Of a stretch of 64,000 nucleotides of DNA, positions 50,709-58,106 are shown piece by piece. Under the pieces are notes generated by a model, which was not told where the DNA came from, made no database searches, and was given only the letters and a program-made list of their open reading frames with translations. Source of the DNA: Nocardioides rubriscoriae (GTDB lineage: Bacteria > Actinomycetota > Actinomycetes > Propionibacteriales > Nocardioidaceae); assembly GCF_008087085.1 (NCBI RefSeq), contig NZ_VIYJ01000012.1:1-64000 (forward strand). The letters run 5' to 3'. The position numbers and the translations under genes are program-made. Each line of letters starts with the position of its first letter. Position 1 is the stretch's first letter.

Positions 50709-52124
50709 TCAGCGCGGCGACCGCTCGGCGTCCAGCCAGCGGTTGACGAACCTCCCCAGCGGGCTGCCGGTGACGCGCTCGGCGAAGCGGATCCAGTCGC
50801 CACGGTCGACGCTGCCGAACCGGTGCTGCTGCGGCCACGCCCGCAGCAACCGGTCGAACGTGGCCGCACCGAGCCGCTCGCGCAGCCGGAACAGCATCCG
50901 GGCGCCGGAGTAGTAGACCGAGCCGGAGCCGAACTCGCTGCGCTTGTAGCTGCCCGGAGGCCCCCCGACGGTGCGGTAGTCCTGGTCGTAGAGGTCCAGC
51001 GACGTCCGCCAGTCGGTGGCGCTGCGGACGCCGTGGGCGACCTCCCAACGGATCTGCACGTACATCGCGAAGCTCTCGTTGAGCCACAGGTGCTTCCAGT
51101 CGTCGGGGGTGACGGTGTCGCCGTACCACTGGTGGGCGTACTCGTGGAGCAGGTCGGAGGCGAACGTCTGCCCGTGCCTCTTGAGGTCGGCCCCCATCGT
51201 GACCAGGGTCTGGGTCTCCATCGCCGAGGCGGCGGGGACGACGACGGCGCCGGCCCGGTCGAAGGGGTAGCGCCCGAGCACGCGCTCGAGCCACCGCAGC
51301 ATCGCCGGTGTCCGGCGCAGCGTCGGCAGCACGTCGCGGTCCACGGGCCGCACCCAGTAGGTGACCGGCAGCCCGTGCGGGCCCTGGTCGGTGTAGCGCC
51401 GGTAGGGGCCGATCGCGATCGTCACGAGGTAGGACGCCGTGGGCGAGGCGAGCCGGAAGTGCGTCGTACGGCGCCCCGAGGTGACCGTGTTGCTGCGCAG
51501 CTCGCCGTTGGCGACGCCCACCCAGTCGGCGCGCGACGTCACCGTGAGGTCGTAGGTCGCCTTGTCGGAGGGCTGGTCGTGGGAGGGGTACCAGGTGAAG
51601 GCACCGTAGGGCTCCTGCATCGACCAGACCTGCCCGTCGGGCCTGGTCGTCCAGCCCAGGGCGGGGATGTCGCCGCGGGAGCCGGGGAAGTCGTAGGGCT
51701 CGGGGCTGCCCGCGTAGGTCACGACCAGGACGTGCCGGCTGTTCGCGGCCAAGGCCCCGGACTCGACCACGAGGTTCTTGTCCGGGTGTGAGAAGCCGAC
51801 CGCAGCGCCGTCGAGGGTCACCGTGTCGACCCGCAGGTGGGAGTTGAGGTCGAGCCGGATCGATTCCTGGGCGCGCGGCGAGCGCAGCCGCAGGGTCGCC
51901 GTACCGGTGAGCACCGAGTCGGCGTCGTCCCAGTCGAGGACCAGGCCGTAGTGCAGGACGTCGACCGACGGGTCGCCGATCGCCGGGTAGTAGGAGTCCT
52001 CCTTGACCCGGGACACCGCCGCGTCGTCGCTCGAGGCTGCCGCGGCCGACCGCCACGGGCTCGTCGAGGTGGGCGGGAGGACGAGCACGCATGCGACGAC
52101 GGCCGCGATCACTGAACGCTTCAT
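50709..52124 (-). CDS. Secreted M1-family metallopeptidase
   Basis: A 471-residue aminopeptidase-like enzyme, shorter than full aminopeptidase N. It has a signal peptide (about 1-32), the N-terminal beta domain and the thermolysin-like core. Zinc ligands are HEYAH (about 324-328) and Glu in WLNESFAMYV (about 345). METQTLVTM near 295 substitutes for the GAMEN exopeptidase motif, so strict aminopeptidase activity is uncertain. The C-terminal ERAP-like domain is missing, as in many bacterial secreted members. Confidence 0.9.
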   Translation of the reverse strand: MKRSVIAAVVACVLVLPPTSTSPWRSAAAASSDDAAVSRVKEDSYYPAIGDPSVDVLHYGLVLDWDDADSVLTGTATLRLRSPRAQESIRLDLNSHLRVDTVTLDGAAVGFSHPDKNLVVESGALAANSRHVLVVTYAGSPEPYDFPGSRGDIPALGWTTRPDGQVWSMQEPYGAFTWYPSHDQPSDKATYDLTVTSRADWVGVANGELRSNTVTSGRRTTHFRLASPTASYLVTIAIGPYRRYTDQGPHGLPVTYWVRPVDRDVLPTLRRTPAMLRWLERVLGRYPFDRAGAVVVPAASAMETQTLVTMGADLKRHGQTFASDLLHEYAHQWYGDTVTPDDWKHLWLNESFAMYVQIRWEVAHGVRSATDWRTSLDLYDQDYRTVGGPPGSYKRSEFGSGSVYYSGARMLFRLRERLGAATFDRLLRAWPQQHRFGSVDRGDWIRFAERVTGSPLGRFVNRWLDAERSPR

Positions 52125-52209
52125 GGTGCTGGGAGTCTCGCAGGGTCGGATTGGTTGTCGACACCGTCAAGGTGATCACCGACACACGGCCCGATCCGGC
52201 GAACGCGAC

Positions 52210-52215
52210 TAGCGT
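52210..52215 (+). promoter_or_regulatory. -10 box TAGCGT of panB
   Basis: TAGCGT lies 60 bases before the panB ATG. A CGGAGA ribosome site follows at about 52263-52268. Confidence 0.4.
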
Positions 52216-52275
52216 GGTCGGCGTCCGTGGACCTCACCAGGAGGCCGCGAGACCACACCGATCGGAGACTCGACG

Positions 52276-53142
52276 ATGAGCACGCCCGAGGAGACCGCGC
52301 CGTACGGCAGCGGCCCCGCCACGCCCGCCACCGCCGTACCGGCCAAGCGCGTGCGCACCCACCACCTGCGCGAGATGAAGGAGCGCGGTGAGAAGTTCTC
52401 GATGCTCACCGCCTACGAGCAGTACGCCGCCGCGACGTTCGACGAGGCCGGCATCGAGGTGCTGCTCGTGGGTGACAGCGCCAGCAACAACGTCTACGGC
52501 AACGAGACGTCGCTGCCGGTGACCGTCGACGAGCTGCTCCCGCTGACCCGCGCCGTCTCGAGGTCCGTACGCCGCTCGCTCGTCGTGGGCGACCTGCCCT
52601 TCGGCAGCTACCAGGCCTCGGCCGAGCAGGCCTACCTGACCGCCGTCCGCTTCATGAAGGAGGGTGGCGCGCACTGCGTCAAGCTCGAGGGCGGCGCCGA
52701 GATGGCCCCGCAGATCCGCAAGCTCACCCAGGGCGGCATCCCCGTGATGGCCCACATCGGCTTCACGCCGCAGTCCGAGCACACCCTGGGCGGCTACCGC
52801 GTCCAGGGCCGCGGCGAATCGGGTGCCCGCGTCGTCGAGGACGCGCTCGCGATCCAGGAGGCCGGTGCCTTCGCCGTCGTCATGGAGATGGTCCGGGGCG
52901 ACACCGCGGGCCAGGTCACCCAGCAGCTCGCGATCCCGACCATCGGCATCGGCGCCGGCCCCGACTGCGACGGCCAGGTGCTGGTCTGGCAGGACGCCTC
53001 GGACTGCGCCAGGGCAGGATGGCCCGCTTCGTCAAGCAGTACGCCGACGTCCACGCCGTGCTCCTGCAGGCCGCGAGGGACTATGCCGCCGACGTCAAGG
53101 CCGGCACCTTCCCGGGCCCCGAGCACACGTTCTGACGCCTAG
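52276..53142 (+). CDS. panB: Ketopantoate hydroxymethyltransferase, frameshifted near the C-terminus
   Basis: The first 241 residues are a normal PanB, the first step of the pantothenate branch (methylene-THF plus ketoisovalerate). They include MLTAYEQYAAATFDEAGIE, LLVGDSASNNVYGNETSLPV, HIGFTPQSEHTLGGYRVQGR and IPTIGIGAGPDCDGQVLVWQ. After QDA the frame reads SDCARAGWPASSSS. Inserting one T after 52999 restores QDAFGLRQGRMARF and the usual tail, ending EHTF with a stop at 53133-53135. As written, a one-base deletion replaces the last 45 residues. It is either a real mutation, making the strain a possible pantothenate auxotroph, or an assembly error. Confidence 0.9.
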   Translation: MSTPEETAPYGSGPATPATAVPAKRVRTHHLREMKERGEKFSMLTAYEQYAAATFDEAGIEVLLVGDSASNNVYGNETSLPVTVDELLPLTRAVSRSVRRSLVVGDLPFGSYQASAEQAYLTAVRFMKEGGAHCVKLEGGAEMAPQIRKLTQGGIPVMAHIGFTPQSEHTLGGYRVQGRGESGARVVEDALAIQEAGAFAVVMEMVRGDTAGQVTQQLAIPTIGIGAGPDCDGQVLVWQDASDCARAGWPASSSSTPTSTPCSCRPRGTMPPTSRPAPSRAPSTRSDA

Positions 53143-53145
53143 GCG

Positions 53146-53219
53146 CATGTAACTGACTGTTCGGCGCTCACCCTGGGCGCTCTACCGCCCTGGGTGTGCC
53201 TCGGGCAGTCAGTTACATG
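53146..53219. repeat. 74-base cruciform-forming element
   Basis: CATGTAACTGACTG (53146-53159) and CAGTCAGTTACATG (53206-53219) are perfect 14-base arms. The interior forms a second stem, CACCCTGGGCG/CGCCCTGGGTG, with one mismatch. It fills the gap between convergent panB and the GreA-like gene, and the arms are AT-richer than the surroundings. It looks like an imported palindromic element that could also terminate transcription. Confidence 0.75.
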
Positions 53220-53257
53220 ACCGGCCGGCCGCGGGCCGCCCGGAGGCGACCGATGAG

Positions 53258-53704
53258 TCAGCTGGCCGAGACGATCTTGGCGGAGAGCGAGACGCCCTTG
53301 CGCGGCGAGTAGGTGACGCTGGTGCCGACGGCCGCGCCGAGGATGGCCTGGCCCAAGGGGCTGCTGGGGGTGATGGTCTCGACGCCGGCGACGGCCTGCT
53401 CGACCGATCCGATGGAGAACGACTCGGGGCCGTCACCGAAGTCGAGGGTGACGGTGTCGCCGACCGAGACGACGCCGTCGACGTGCTCGGTGTGGGCGGC
53501 GGCGGCGATCTCGAGCTCGAGGGCGGCGATGCGCTCCTCGAGGATCGACTGGCGGATGCTGGCCTCGACGTTGGTCGCGCGGTCGACGACGTCGCCCACG
53601 GCCTCGGCGCGCGTCTCGGCCTGGGCCTGGTCGCGCTCGGCCCGCAGCGCGGTCAGCCTGTCCTCGAGGACGGAGAGGCGGTCGGCGTTGCTGGTCAAGG
53701 TCAT
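53258..53704 (-). CDS. GreA/GreB-family transcription factor
   Basis: A 148-residue protein with an N-terminal coiled coil (SVLEDRLTALRAERDQAQAE ... LEERIAALELEI, about 10-75). The C-terminal FKBP-like Gre domain (about 85-148) has VSVGDTVTLDFGDGPESFSI, ITPSSPLGQAILGAAVGTSV and the SPLG signature of Gre C-terminal domains. The acidic coiled-coil tip of cleavage factors is weak here, so it may bind polymerase without stimulating cleavage. A GAAGGA site precedes the ATG. Confidence 0.85.
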   Translation of the reverse strand: MTLTSNADRLSVLEDRLTALRAERDQAQAETRAEAVGDVVDRATNVEASIRQSILEERIAALELEIAAAAHTEHVDGVVSVGDTVTLDFGDGPESFSIGSVEQAVAGVETITPSSPLGQAILGAAVGTSVTYSPRKGVSLSAKIVSAS

Positions 53705-53808
53705 CTGGGATCCTTCGATGGTTCGTGGCGTGTGGTGTGGGGGTGTCGCTCTCGCGGTGTCGGCGAGGCAAACCCTGCCAGGCTCCTGGTTGTTCCCGCT
53801 TGGGCCTT

Positions 53809-53814
53809 TAGGGT
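53809..53814 (+). promoter_or_regulatory. Leaderless -10 box (TAGGGT)
   Basis: TAGGGT ends 6 bases before the GTG at 53821. Confidence 0.6.
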
Positions 53815-53820
53815 GACCGG

Positions 53821-55323
53821 GTGCCCGACGACGTGTCCGCCAAATCACCAACTTCCACCACCGAGACCAAGCCGGCCGACCCGACCGACGACCTGGTCAC
53901 CACCCGGCACCGGCTGAAGGTGGGGCGCCGGACCCTCGACTACACCGCCACCACCGGCCGCGTGGTGCTGCGCGAGGAGGTCTACGAGGACGGCGTCTTC
54001 GTCGGCCACCAGGCCAAGGCCGAGGTGTCGATGACGACGTACGTCCTCGACCGGCCCGAGGGCGAGAAGGCCGCCGGCCCGAACACCCGTCCGGTCACCT
54101 TCGCCTTCAACGGCGGCCCCGGCAGCTCCAGCGTCTGGCTGCACCTGGGGCTCCTCGGCCCGCGGCGCATCGTCATGGGCGACGCCGGCGACCTGCGCCC
54201 GCCGCCGTACGGGCTGACCGACAACCCCGAGAGCCTGCTCGTCGAGAGCGACCTGGTGCTCATCGACCCGGTGTCGACCGGCTACTCCCGCGCGGTCAAG
54301 GGCACCAAGCCCGAGCCGTTCCACGGCTACCAGGGCGACATCGACTCGATCGCCGAGCTGATCCGGCTGTGGACCTCGCGCCACGAGCGCTGGCTGTCGC
54401 CCAAGCTCCTGCTCGGCGAGTCCTACGGCACCCTGCGCGGCGCAGCGCTCGCGGAGCGGCTGCAGTCGCGCTACGGCATGTACGTCAACGGTTTGGTGCT
54501 CATCTCCAGCGTCCTGGACCTGTCGTCGATCGACTTCGACAACCAGCGCAACGACCGCGCCCACGCGCTCTACCTGCCGACGTACGCCGCCATCGCGCAC
54601 TACCACGGCAAGCTGGGACGGGGGTCGCTGTCGAAGGCGGTGCGCGAGGCCGAGGAGTACGCCGCCCGCGACTACCCGTGGGTCCTGTCGCAGGGCGACC
54701 GGCTCAGCGCCCGGGACCGGGCCGCCGCGGTCAAGCGGATCGCCGAGCTCACCGGGCTGACCCCCGACTACGTCGACCGCGCCGACCTGCGCATCGAGCA
54801 CTGGCGGTTCTTCGGCGAGCTGCTGCGCGACCGCGGCCAGACCGCCGGGCGCATCGACGGCCGCTTCGTCGGGCCGGCGGCCAGCGGCATCGCCGAGCAC
54901 ATGGACGCCGACCCGTCGATGGACGCCATCAGCGGCCCCTACTCGACGGCCTACAACCACTACGTCCGCCACGAGCTGCGCTACGAGAACGACCTGCCCT
55001 ACGAGCAGATCAGCTCGCGCGTGCACCCGTGGTCGTTCAAGGACTTCGAGGGCCGTCCGATCGACGTCAGCCCCCAGCTGGAGCGGGCGATGCGCACCAA
55101 CCCGCACCTCAAGGTCCACGTCGCCTACGGCTACTACGACGGCGCGACGCCCCACTACGCCGCCGAGGACGTGCTGGCCCACCTCCGGCTGCCGGCCGCG
55201 CTGCGCGCCAACATCGAGCACGCCTACTACGAGGCCGGCCACATGATGTACGTCCACGAGCCCTCGAGGCTGCAGCAGAGCAAGGACCTCGCCGCCTTCG
55301 TACGCCGCTGCACGGCTCCGTAG
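53821..55323 (+). CDS. S10-family serine carboxypeptidase-like protein
   Basis: A 500-residue alpha/beta hydrolase of the S10 family. FAFNGGPGSSSVWLHLGLLG near 96-115 is the family-defining oxyanion strand. The nucleophile elbow is GESYG (199-203, Ser201), Asp lies near YGYYDGATP (about 438) and His in EAGHMMYVHE (about 475). There is no clear signal peptide, so it may act in the cytosol on short peptides. Transcription is probably leaderless. It precedes a secreted dehydrogenase by 62 bases. Confidence 0.9.
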   Translation: MPDDVSAKSPTSTTETKPADPTDDLVTTRHRLKVGRRTLDYTATTGRVVLREEVYEDGVFVGHQAKAEVSMTTYVLDRPEGEKAAGPNTRPVTFAFNGGPGSSSVWLHLGLLGPRRIVMGDAGDLRPPPYGLTDNPESLLVESDLVLIDPVSTGYSRAVKGTKPEPFHGYQGDIDSIAELIRLWTSRHERWLSPKLLLGESYGTLRGAALAERLQSRYGMYVNGLVLISSVLDLSSIDFDNQRNDRAHALYLPTYAAIAHYHGKLGRGSLSKAVREAEEYAARDYPWVLSQGDRLSARDRAAAVKRIAELTGLTPDYVDRADLRIEHWRFFGELLRDRGQTAGRIDGRFVGPAASGIAEHMDADPSMDAISGPYSTAYNHYVRHELRYENDLPYEQISSRVHPWSFKDFEGRPIDVSPQLERAMRTNPHLKVHVAYGYYDGATPHYAAEDVLAHLRLPAALRANIEHAYYEAGHMMYVHEPSRLQQSKDLAAFVRRCTAP

Positions 55324-55373
55324 GGACGCCGACGTCGCGCCCTCGGGTGGGTCACGTCGCCGGCCGATCGGCG

Positions 55374-55379
55374 TACGGT
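55374..55379 (+). promoter_or_regulatory. Leaderless -10 box (TACGGT)
   Basis: TACGGT ends 6 bases before the ATG at 55386. Confidence 0.6.
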
Positions 55380-55385
55380 GAATCC

Positions 55386-56561
55386 ATGCGTCGAGCCCTC
55401 GTCCCCGCCGTCGTCCTGGCCCTGGTCGCCCCGCTGCTGACGGTCCCGGCGGCGCACGCCGTGATCGACGTCCACTCCGTCCCGGCCCCCGCCGAGCGCC
55501 GCGCCGACCCGGCGCTGCAGGTGTCGACCCGGGTCGCGGGGCTCAACCACCCCTGGGACGTCAAGGAGCTGCCGAGCGGGTCGCTGCTCATCACCGAGCG
55601 CGACCCCGCGCGCCTGACGCTCAGCAGGCCCGACGGCACCCAGCGCGCCGTCCGGTTCCCGACCGCGCGCATCTGGACCTCCGGCGAGACCGGGCTGATG
55701 GGCCTGGCCCTCGACCCGAACTTCGTGGACAACCGTCGTTTCTACACCTGCAGCGGCTGGGAGAAGCAGGGCCCGGGCCATGACATCCGCGTCAACGCCT
55801 GGACCCTCGACAAGGCCGAGCGTCGCGCGACGCTGGTGCGCGCCCTGCTGACCGGGCTGCCCACGACCAGCGGGCGCCACGGCGGCTGCCGGCTCCTCGC
55901 GGCCGCCGACGGCTCGCTGCTCGTCGGCACCGGTGACGCCGCCGTCGGCACCAACCCGCGCAACCTGCGCTCGCTCGGCGGCAAGACCCTGCAGCTCGAC
56001 CGCTTCACCGGCAAGCCCTGGCGCACCAACCCGTTTCGCCGCGCCAAGGTCAAGGCCAAGCGCTACGTCACGACGTACGGCCACCGCAACGTGCAGGGTC
56101 TCGCCCAGCGCGCCGACGGCACGCTGTGGTCGGTCGAGCACGGCACCTACCGCGACGACGAGGTCAACCTGCTCGTGGGCGGCGGCGACTACGGCTGGAA
56201 CCCCGTGCCGGGCTACAACGAGCAGGTCCCGATGACCGACCAGGGCCTGCCGGGCAAGCAGATCAGCGCTCGCTGGCGCTCCGGCACCCCGACGGTCGCG
56301 ACCTCCGGTGCGACCTTCGTCTACGGCGACCGGTGGGGCAGCCTGGACGGCGCGCTCTTCGTCGCGACGCTCGCCGGCGAGCGACTGCTCGCGCTGACCT
56401 TCGGGCCCCGCGGCTTCCTGCAGCGGGTCTCGACTCCCCCGGCCCTCGACGGCACCCACGGTCGCCTGCGCACCGTCACCCAGCTGCGCAACGGCAACCT
56501 GCTGATCTGCACCGACGCCGACGGCGGCCAGGGCAAGGTGCTCCTCGTCAAGCCCACCTGA
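55386..56561 (+). CDS. Secreted PQQ-dependent sugar dehydrogenase-like protein
   Basis: A 391-residue exported six-bladed propeller of the soluble glucose/sorbosone dehydrogenase family. It has a signal peptide (1-25, ending AAHA). Family motifs are GLNHPWDVKELPSGSLLITE near 52-71, GETGLMGLALDPNF near 98-111, TYGHRNVQGLA near 221-231 and WSVEHGTYRDDEVNLL near 238-253. The family oxidises sugars with PQQ; no PQQ biosynthesis genes are in the window, so cofactor supply or exact activity is uncertain. Confidence 0.88.
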   Translation: MRRALVPAVVLALVAPLLTVPAAHAVIDVHSVPAPAERRADPALQVSTRVAGLNHPWDVKELPSGSLLITERDPARLTLSRPDGTQRAVRFPTARIWTSGETGLMGLALDPNFVDNRRFYTCSGWEKQGPGHDIRVNAWTLDKAERRATLVRALLTGLPTTSGRHGGCRLLAAADGSLLVGTGDAAVGTNPRNLRSLGGKTLQLDRFTGKPWRTNPFRRAKVKAKRYVTTYGHRNVQGLAQRADGTLWSVEHGTYRDDEVNLLVGGGDYGWNPVPGYNEQVPMTDQGLPGKQISARWRSGTPTVATSGATFVYGDRWGSLDGALFVATLAGERLLALTFGPRGFLQRVSTPPALDGTHGRLRTVTQLRNGNLLICTDADGGQGKVLLVKPT

Positions 56562-56589
56562 CCGTCGAACGCGGGCCGGACCACACGTC

Positions 56590-56625
56590 GGTCGAGGAGG
56601 TTGCGCTAGCAACCGTCACGAGACC
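56590..56625 (+). repeat. REP-like hairpin, copy 2
   Basis: GGTCGAGGA precedes the stem GGTTGC-GCTA-GCAACC (56599-56614), and GTCACGAGACC follows. Flanks and loop match copy 1 while the stem has changed with pairing maintained. Confidence 0.8.
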
Positions 56626-56638
56626 AACCCGACCGCAG

Positions 56639-56675
56639 GGTCTCGAGTCGGTCGCGGGCGACCTCCTCGACCACC
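56639..56675 (-). repeat. REP-like hairpin, copy 3 (inverted)
   Basis: The plus strand reads GGTCTCGAGTC, then the stem GGTCGC-GG-GCGACC (56650-56663), then TCCTCGACCACC. This is the same element as copies 1-2 in the opposite orientation with a third stem sequence. Copies 2 and 3 form a head-to-head pair between convergent genes. Confidence 0.75.
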
Positions 56676-56704
56676 GTGACGTGGGGGCTGGATCGGACGT
56701 TGCG

Positions 56705-56992
56705 TCAGGCCGACCAGTCGAGCCAGACCCCGCCGGCGACCAGCACGGCGAACCACAGCGCCACCAGGCCGACGGCCAGCAACGAGATCAGTCGCGGGTG
56801 GGTCGACCACCACGTGCACGCGCGGGCGAACGCGACGAACCAGACGACCAGCAGCAGCGCCACGGCCCACCCCGGCGCGACGATGCCGCTGACGGCGTAG
56901 AGGAAGAAGGTCGCGGCCATCAGGATCATGCCGCCGAAGGGCCAGAAGTCGACCGCCACAGGGGCCTTGGCGACGCGCCGGCGCTGCCTCAA
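56705..56992 (-). CDS. Small three-helix membrane protein
   Basis: A protein of about 95 residues with hydrophobic helices near FWPFGGMILMAATFFLYAVS, GWAVALLLVVWFVAFA and LLAVGLVALWFAVLVAGG. No family is recognised. TTG 56992 overlaps the upstream stop by four bases (TTGA); ATG 57016 would overlap it by 28. It forms a two-gene unit with the small SPOR-like gene. Confidence 0.6.
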   Translation of the reverse strand: MRQRRRVAKAPVAVDFWPFGGMILMAATFFLYAVSGIVAPGWAVALLLVVWFVAFARACTWWSTHPRLISLLAVGLVALWFAVLVAGGVWLDWSA

Positions 56993-57183
56993 TCTTCCAG
57001 CTCTTCGTCGTTCCACTCGGGGTCGCGGTCCCAGGCCTCGCTCTTCTCGTGCGCGGTCTCGAGGGCCCGCGCGGCCTCGGCCTCGCTCGGGTAGGGACCC
57101 AGGCGCTCCTTGTTGGGACAGCCGTCGCGACCCTCGACGCGGCTGTGCTTGATGCAGTACCAGTACTCGGGCTGATCGGCCAT
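56989..57183 (-). CDS. Small SPOR-like protein
   Basis: A 64-residue acidic protein beginning MADQPEYWYCIKHSRVEG and carrying DGCPNKERLGPYPSEAEAARALE. This is a short actinobacterial family often labelled SPOR-domain because of the aromatic/GPYxxxxEA pattern. Two Cys (in WYC and GCP) could form a metal site. It is divergent from map, and its start codon abuts the map promoter. Confidence 0.75.
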   Translation of the reverse strand: MADQPEYWYCIKHSRVEGRDGCPNKERLGPYPSEAEAARALETAHEKSEAWDRDPEWNDEELED

Positions 57184-57194
57184 GCGGCCGAAAC

Positions 57195-57200
57195 TACACT
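57195..57200 (+). promoter_or_regulatory. Leaderless -10 box (TACACT) of map
   Basis: TACACT ends 8 bases before the GTG at 57209. Confidence 0.5.
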
Positions 57201-57208
57201 CCTCGTAC

Positions 57209-58069
57209 GTGACTCCGACCGCTCCTGCCATCGCTCCCGGCGTGGTGTCCCCGCGACGTCCTGTGCCCCGCGAGATCGCCCGCCCCGAGTACGTCGACCG
57301 CGAGGCCCCGGCGCCGTACGCCGGCCCGGCCGTGCAGGACGCCGACATCATCGAGCGGATGCGCGTGGCCGGGCGGCTGGCCGCGCAGGCCCGCGACCTG
57401 GTGGGTGCGGCGGTGGCGCCGGGCGTCACCACCGACGAGCTCGACCGGATCGGCCACGAGTTCCTCTGCGACCACGGCGCCTACCCCTCGACGCTGGGCT
57501 ACCGCGGGTTCCCCAAGTCGCTGTGCTCGAGCGTCAACGAGGTGGTCTGCCACGGCATCCCCGACAGCCGGGTCGTCGAGGACGGCGACATCGTCAACAT
57601 CGACATCACCGCCTTCCTCGACGGCGTCCACGGCGACACCAACGCGACCTTCCTGGCCGGCGACGTCGACGAGGAGACCCGGCTGCTCGTCGAGCGCACC
57701 CGCGAGGCGCTCGACCGGGCGATCAAGGCGGTCCGGCCGGGCCGGCGGATCAACGTCATCGGGCGCGTCATCGAGTCCTACGCCAAGCGCTTCGACTACG
57801 GCGTGGTGCGCGAGTTCACCGGCCACGGCATCAGCACGGCCTTCCACTCCGGGCTGATCGTGCCGCACTACGACGACCCCGAGCACGACGACCTGATCGA
57901 GGTCGGGATGACCTTCACCATCGAGCCGATGCTCAACCTGGGCACGCGCGAGGTGGAGATGTGGGACGACGGCTGGACCGTCGTGACCGCCGACCGGCGG
58001 CCGTCGGCGCAGTTCGAGCACACGCTGGTGGTCACACCGACCGGTGCCGAGGTGCTCACCCTGCCGTAG
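57209..58069 (+). CDS. map: Methionine aminopeptidase type I
   Basis: A 286-residue metalloprotease that removes initiator Met. A 40-residue N-terminal extension, as in actinobacterial MAP1b/c forms, precedes the pita-bread fold. The landmarks are KSLCSSVNEVVCHGIPDSR (His ligand side), DIVNIDITAFLDGVHGDTNA (two Asp metal ligands) and REFTGHGISTAFH (catalytic and ligand His). The Glu ligands lie in TFTIEPML and SAQFEHT. GTG 57209 is preferred over ATG 57182, which lies on the start codon of the divergent gene. Confidence 0.95.
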   Translation: MTPTAPAIAPGVVSPRRPVPREIARPEYVDREAPAPYAGPAVQDADIIERMRVAGRLAAQARDLVGAAVAPGVTTDELDRIGHEFLCDHGAYPSTLGYRGFPKSLCSSVNEVVCHGIPDSRVVEDGDIVNIDITAFLDGVHGDTNATFLAGDVDEETRLLVERTREALDRAIKAVRPGRRINVIGRVIESYAKRFDYGVVREFTGHGISTAFHSGLIVPHYDDPEHDDLIEVGMTFTIEPMLNLGTREVEMWDDGWTVVTADRRPSAQFEHTLVVTPTGAEVLTLP

Positions 58070-58093
58070 GAATGTGTGAGGTCGGTCTCGCAC

Positions 58094-58099
58094 TAGGGT
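58094..58099 (+). promoter_or_regulatory. Leaderless -10 box (TAGGGT)
   Basis: TAGGGT ends 7 bases before the ATG at 58107. Confidence 0.6.
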
Positions 58100-58106
58100 C
58101 GTCGCC

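Noticed and set aside
55386..56561. PQQ biosynthesis locus
   Set aside because: Only the dehydrogenase-like gene is present; no pqq genes lie in the window.
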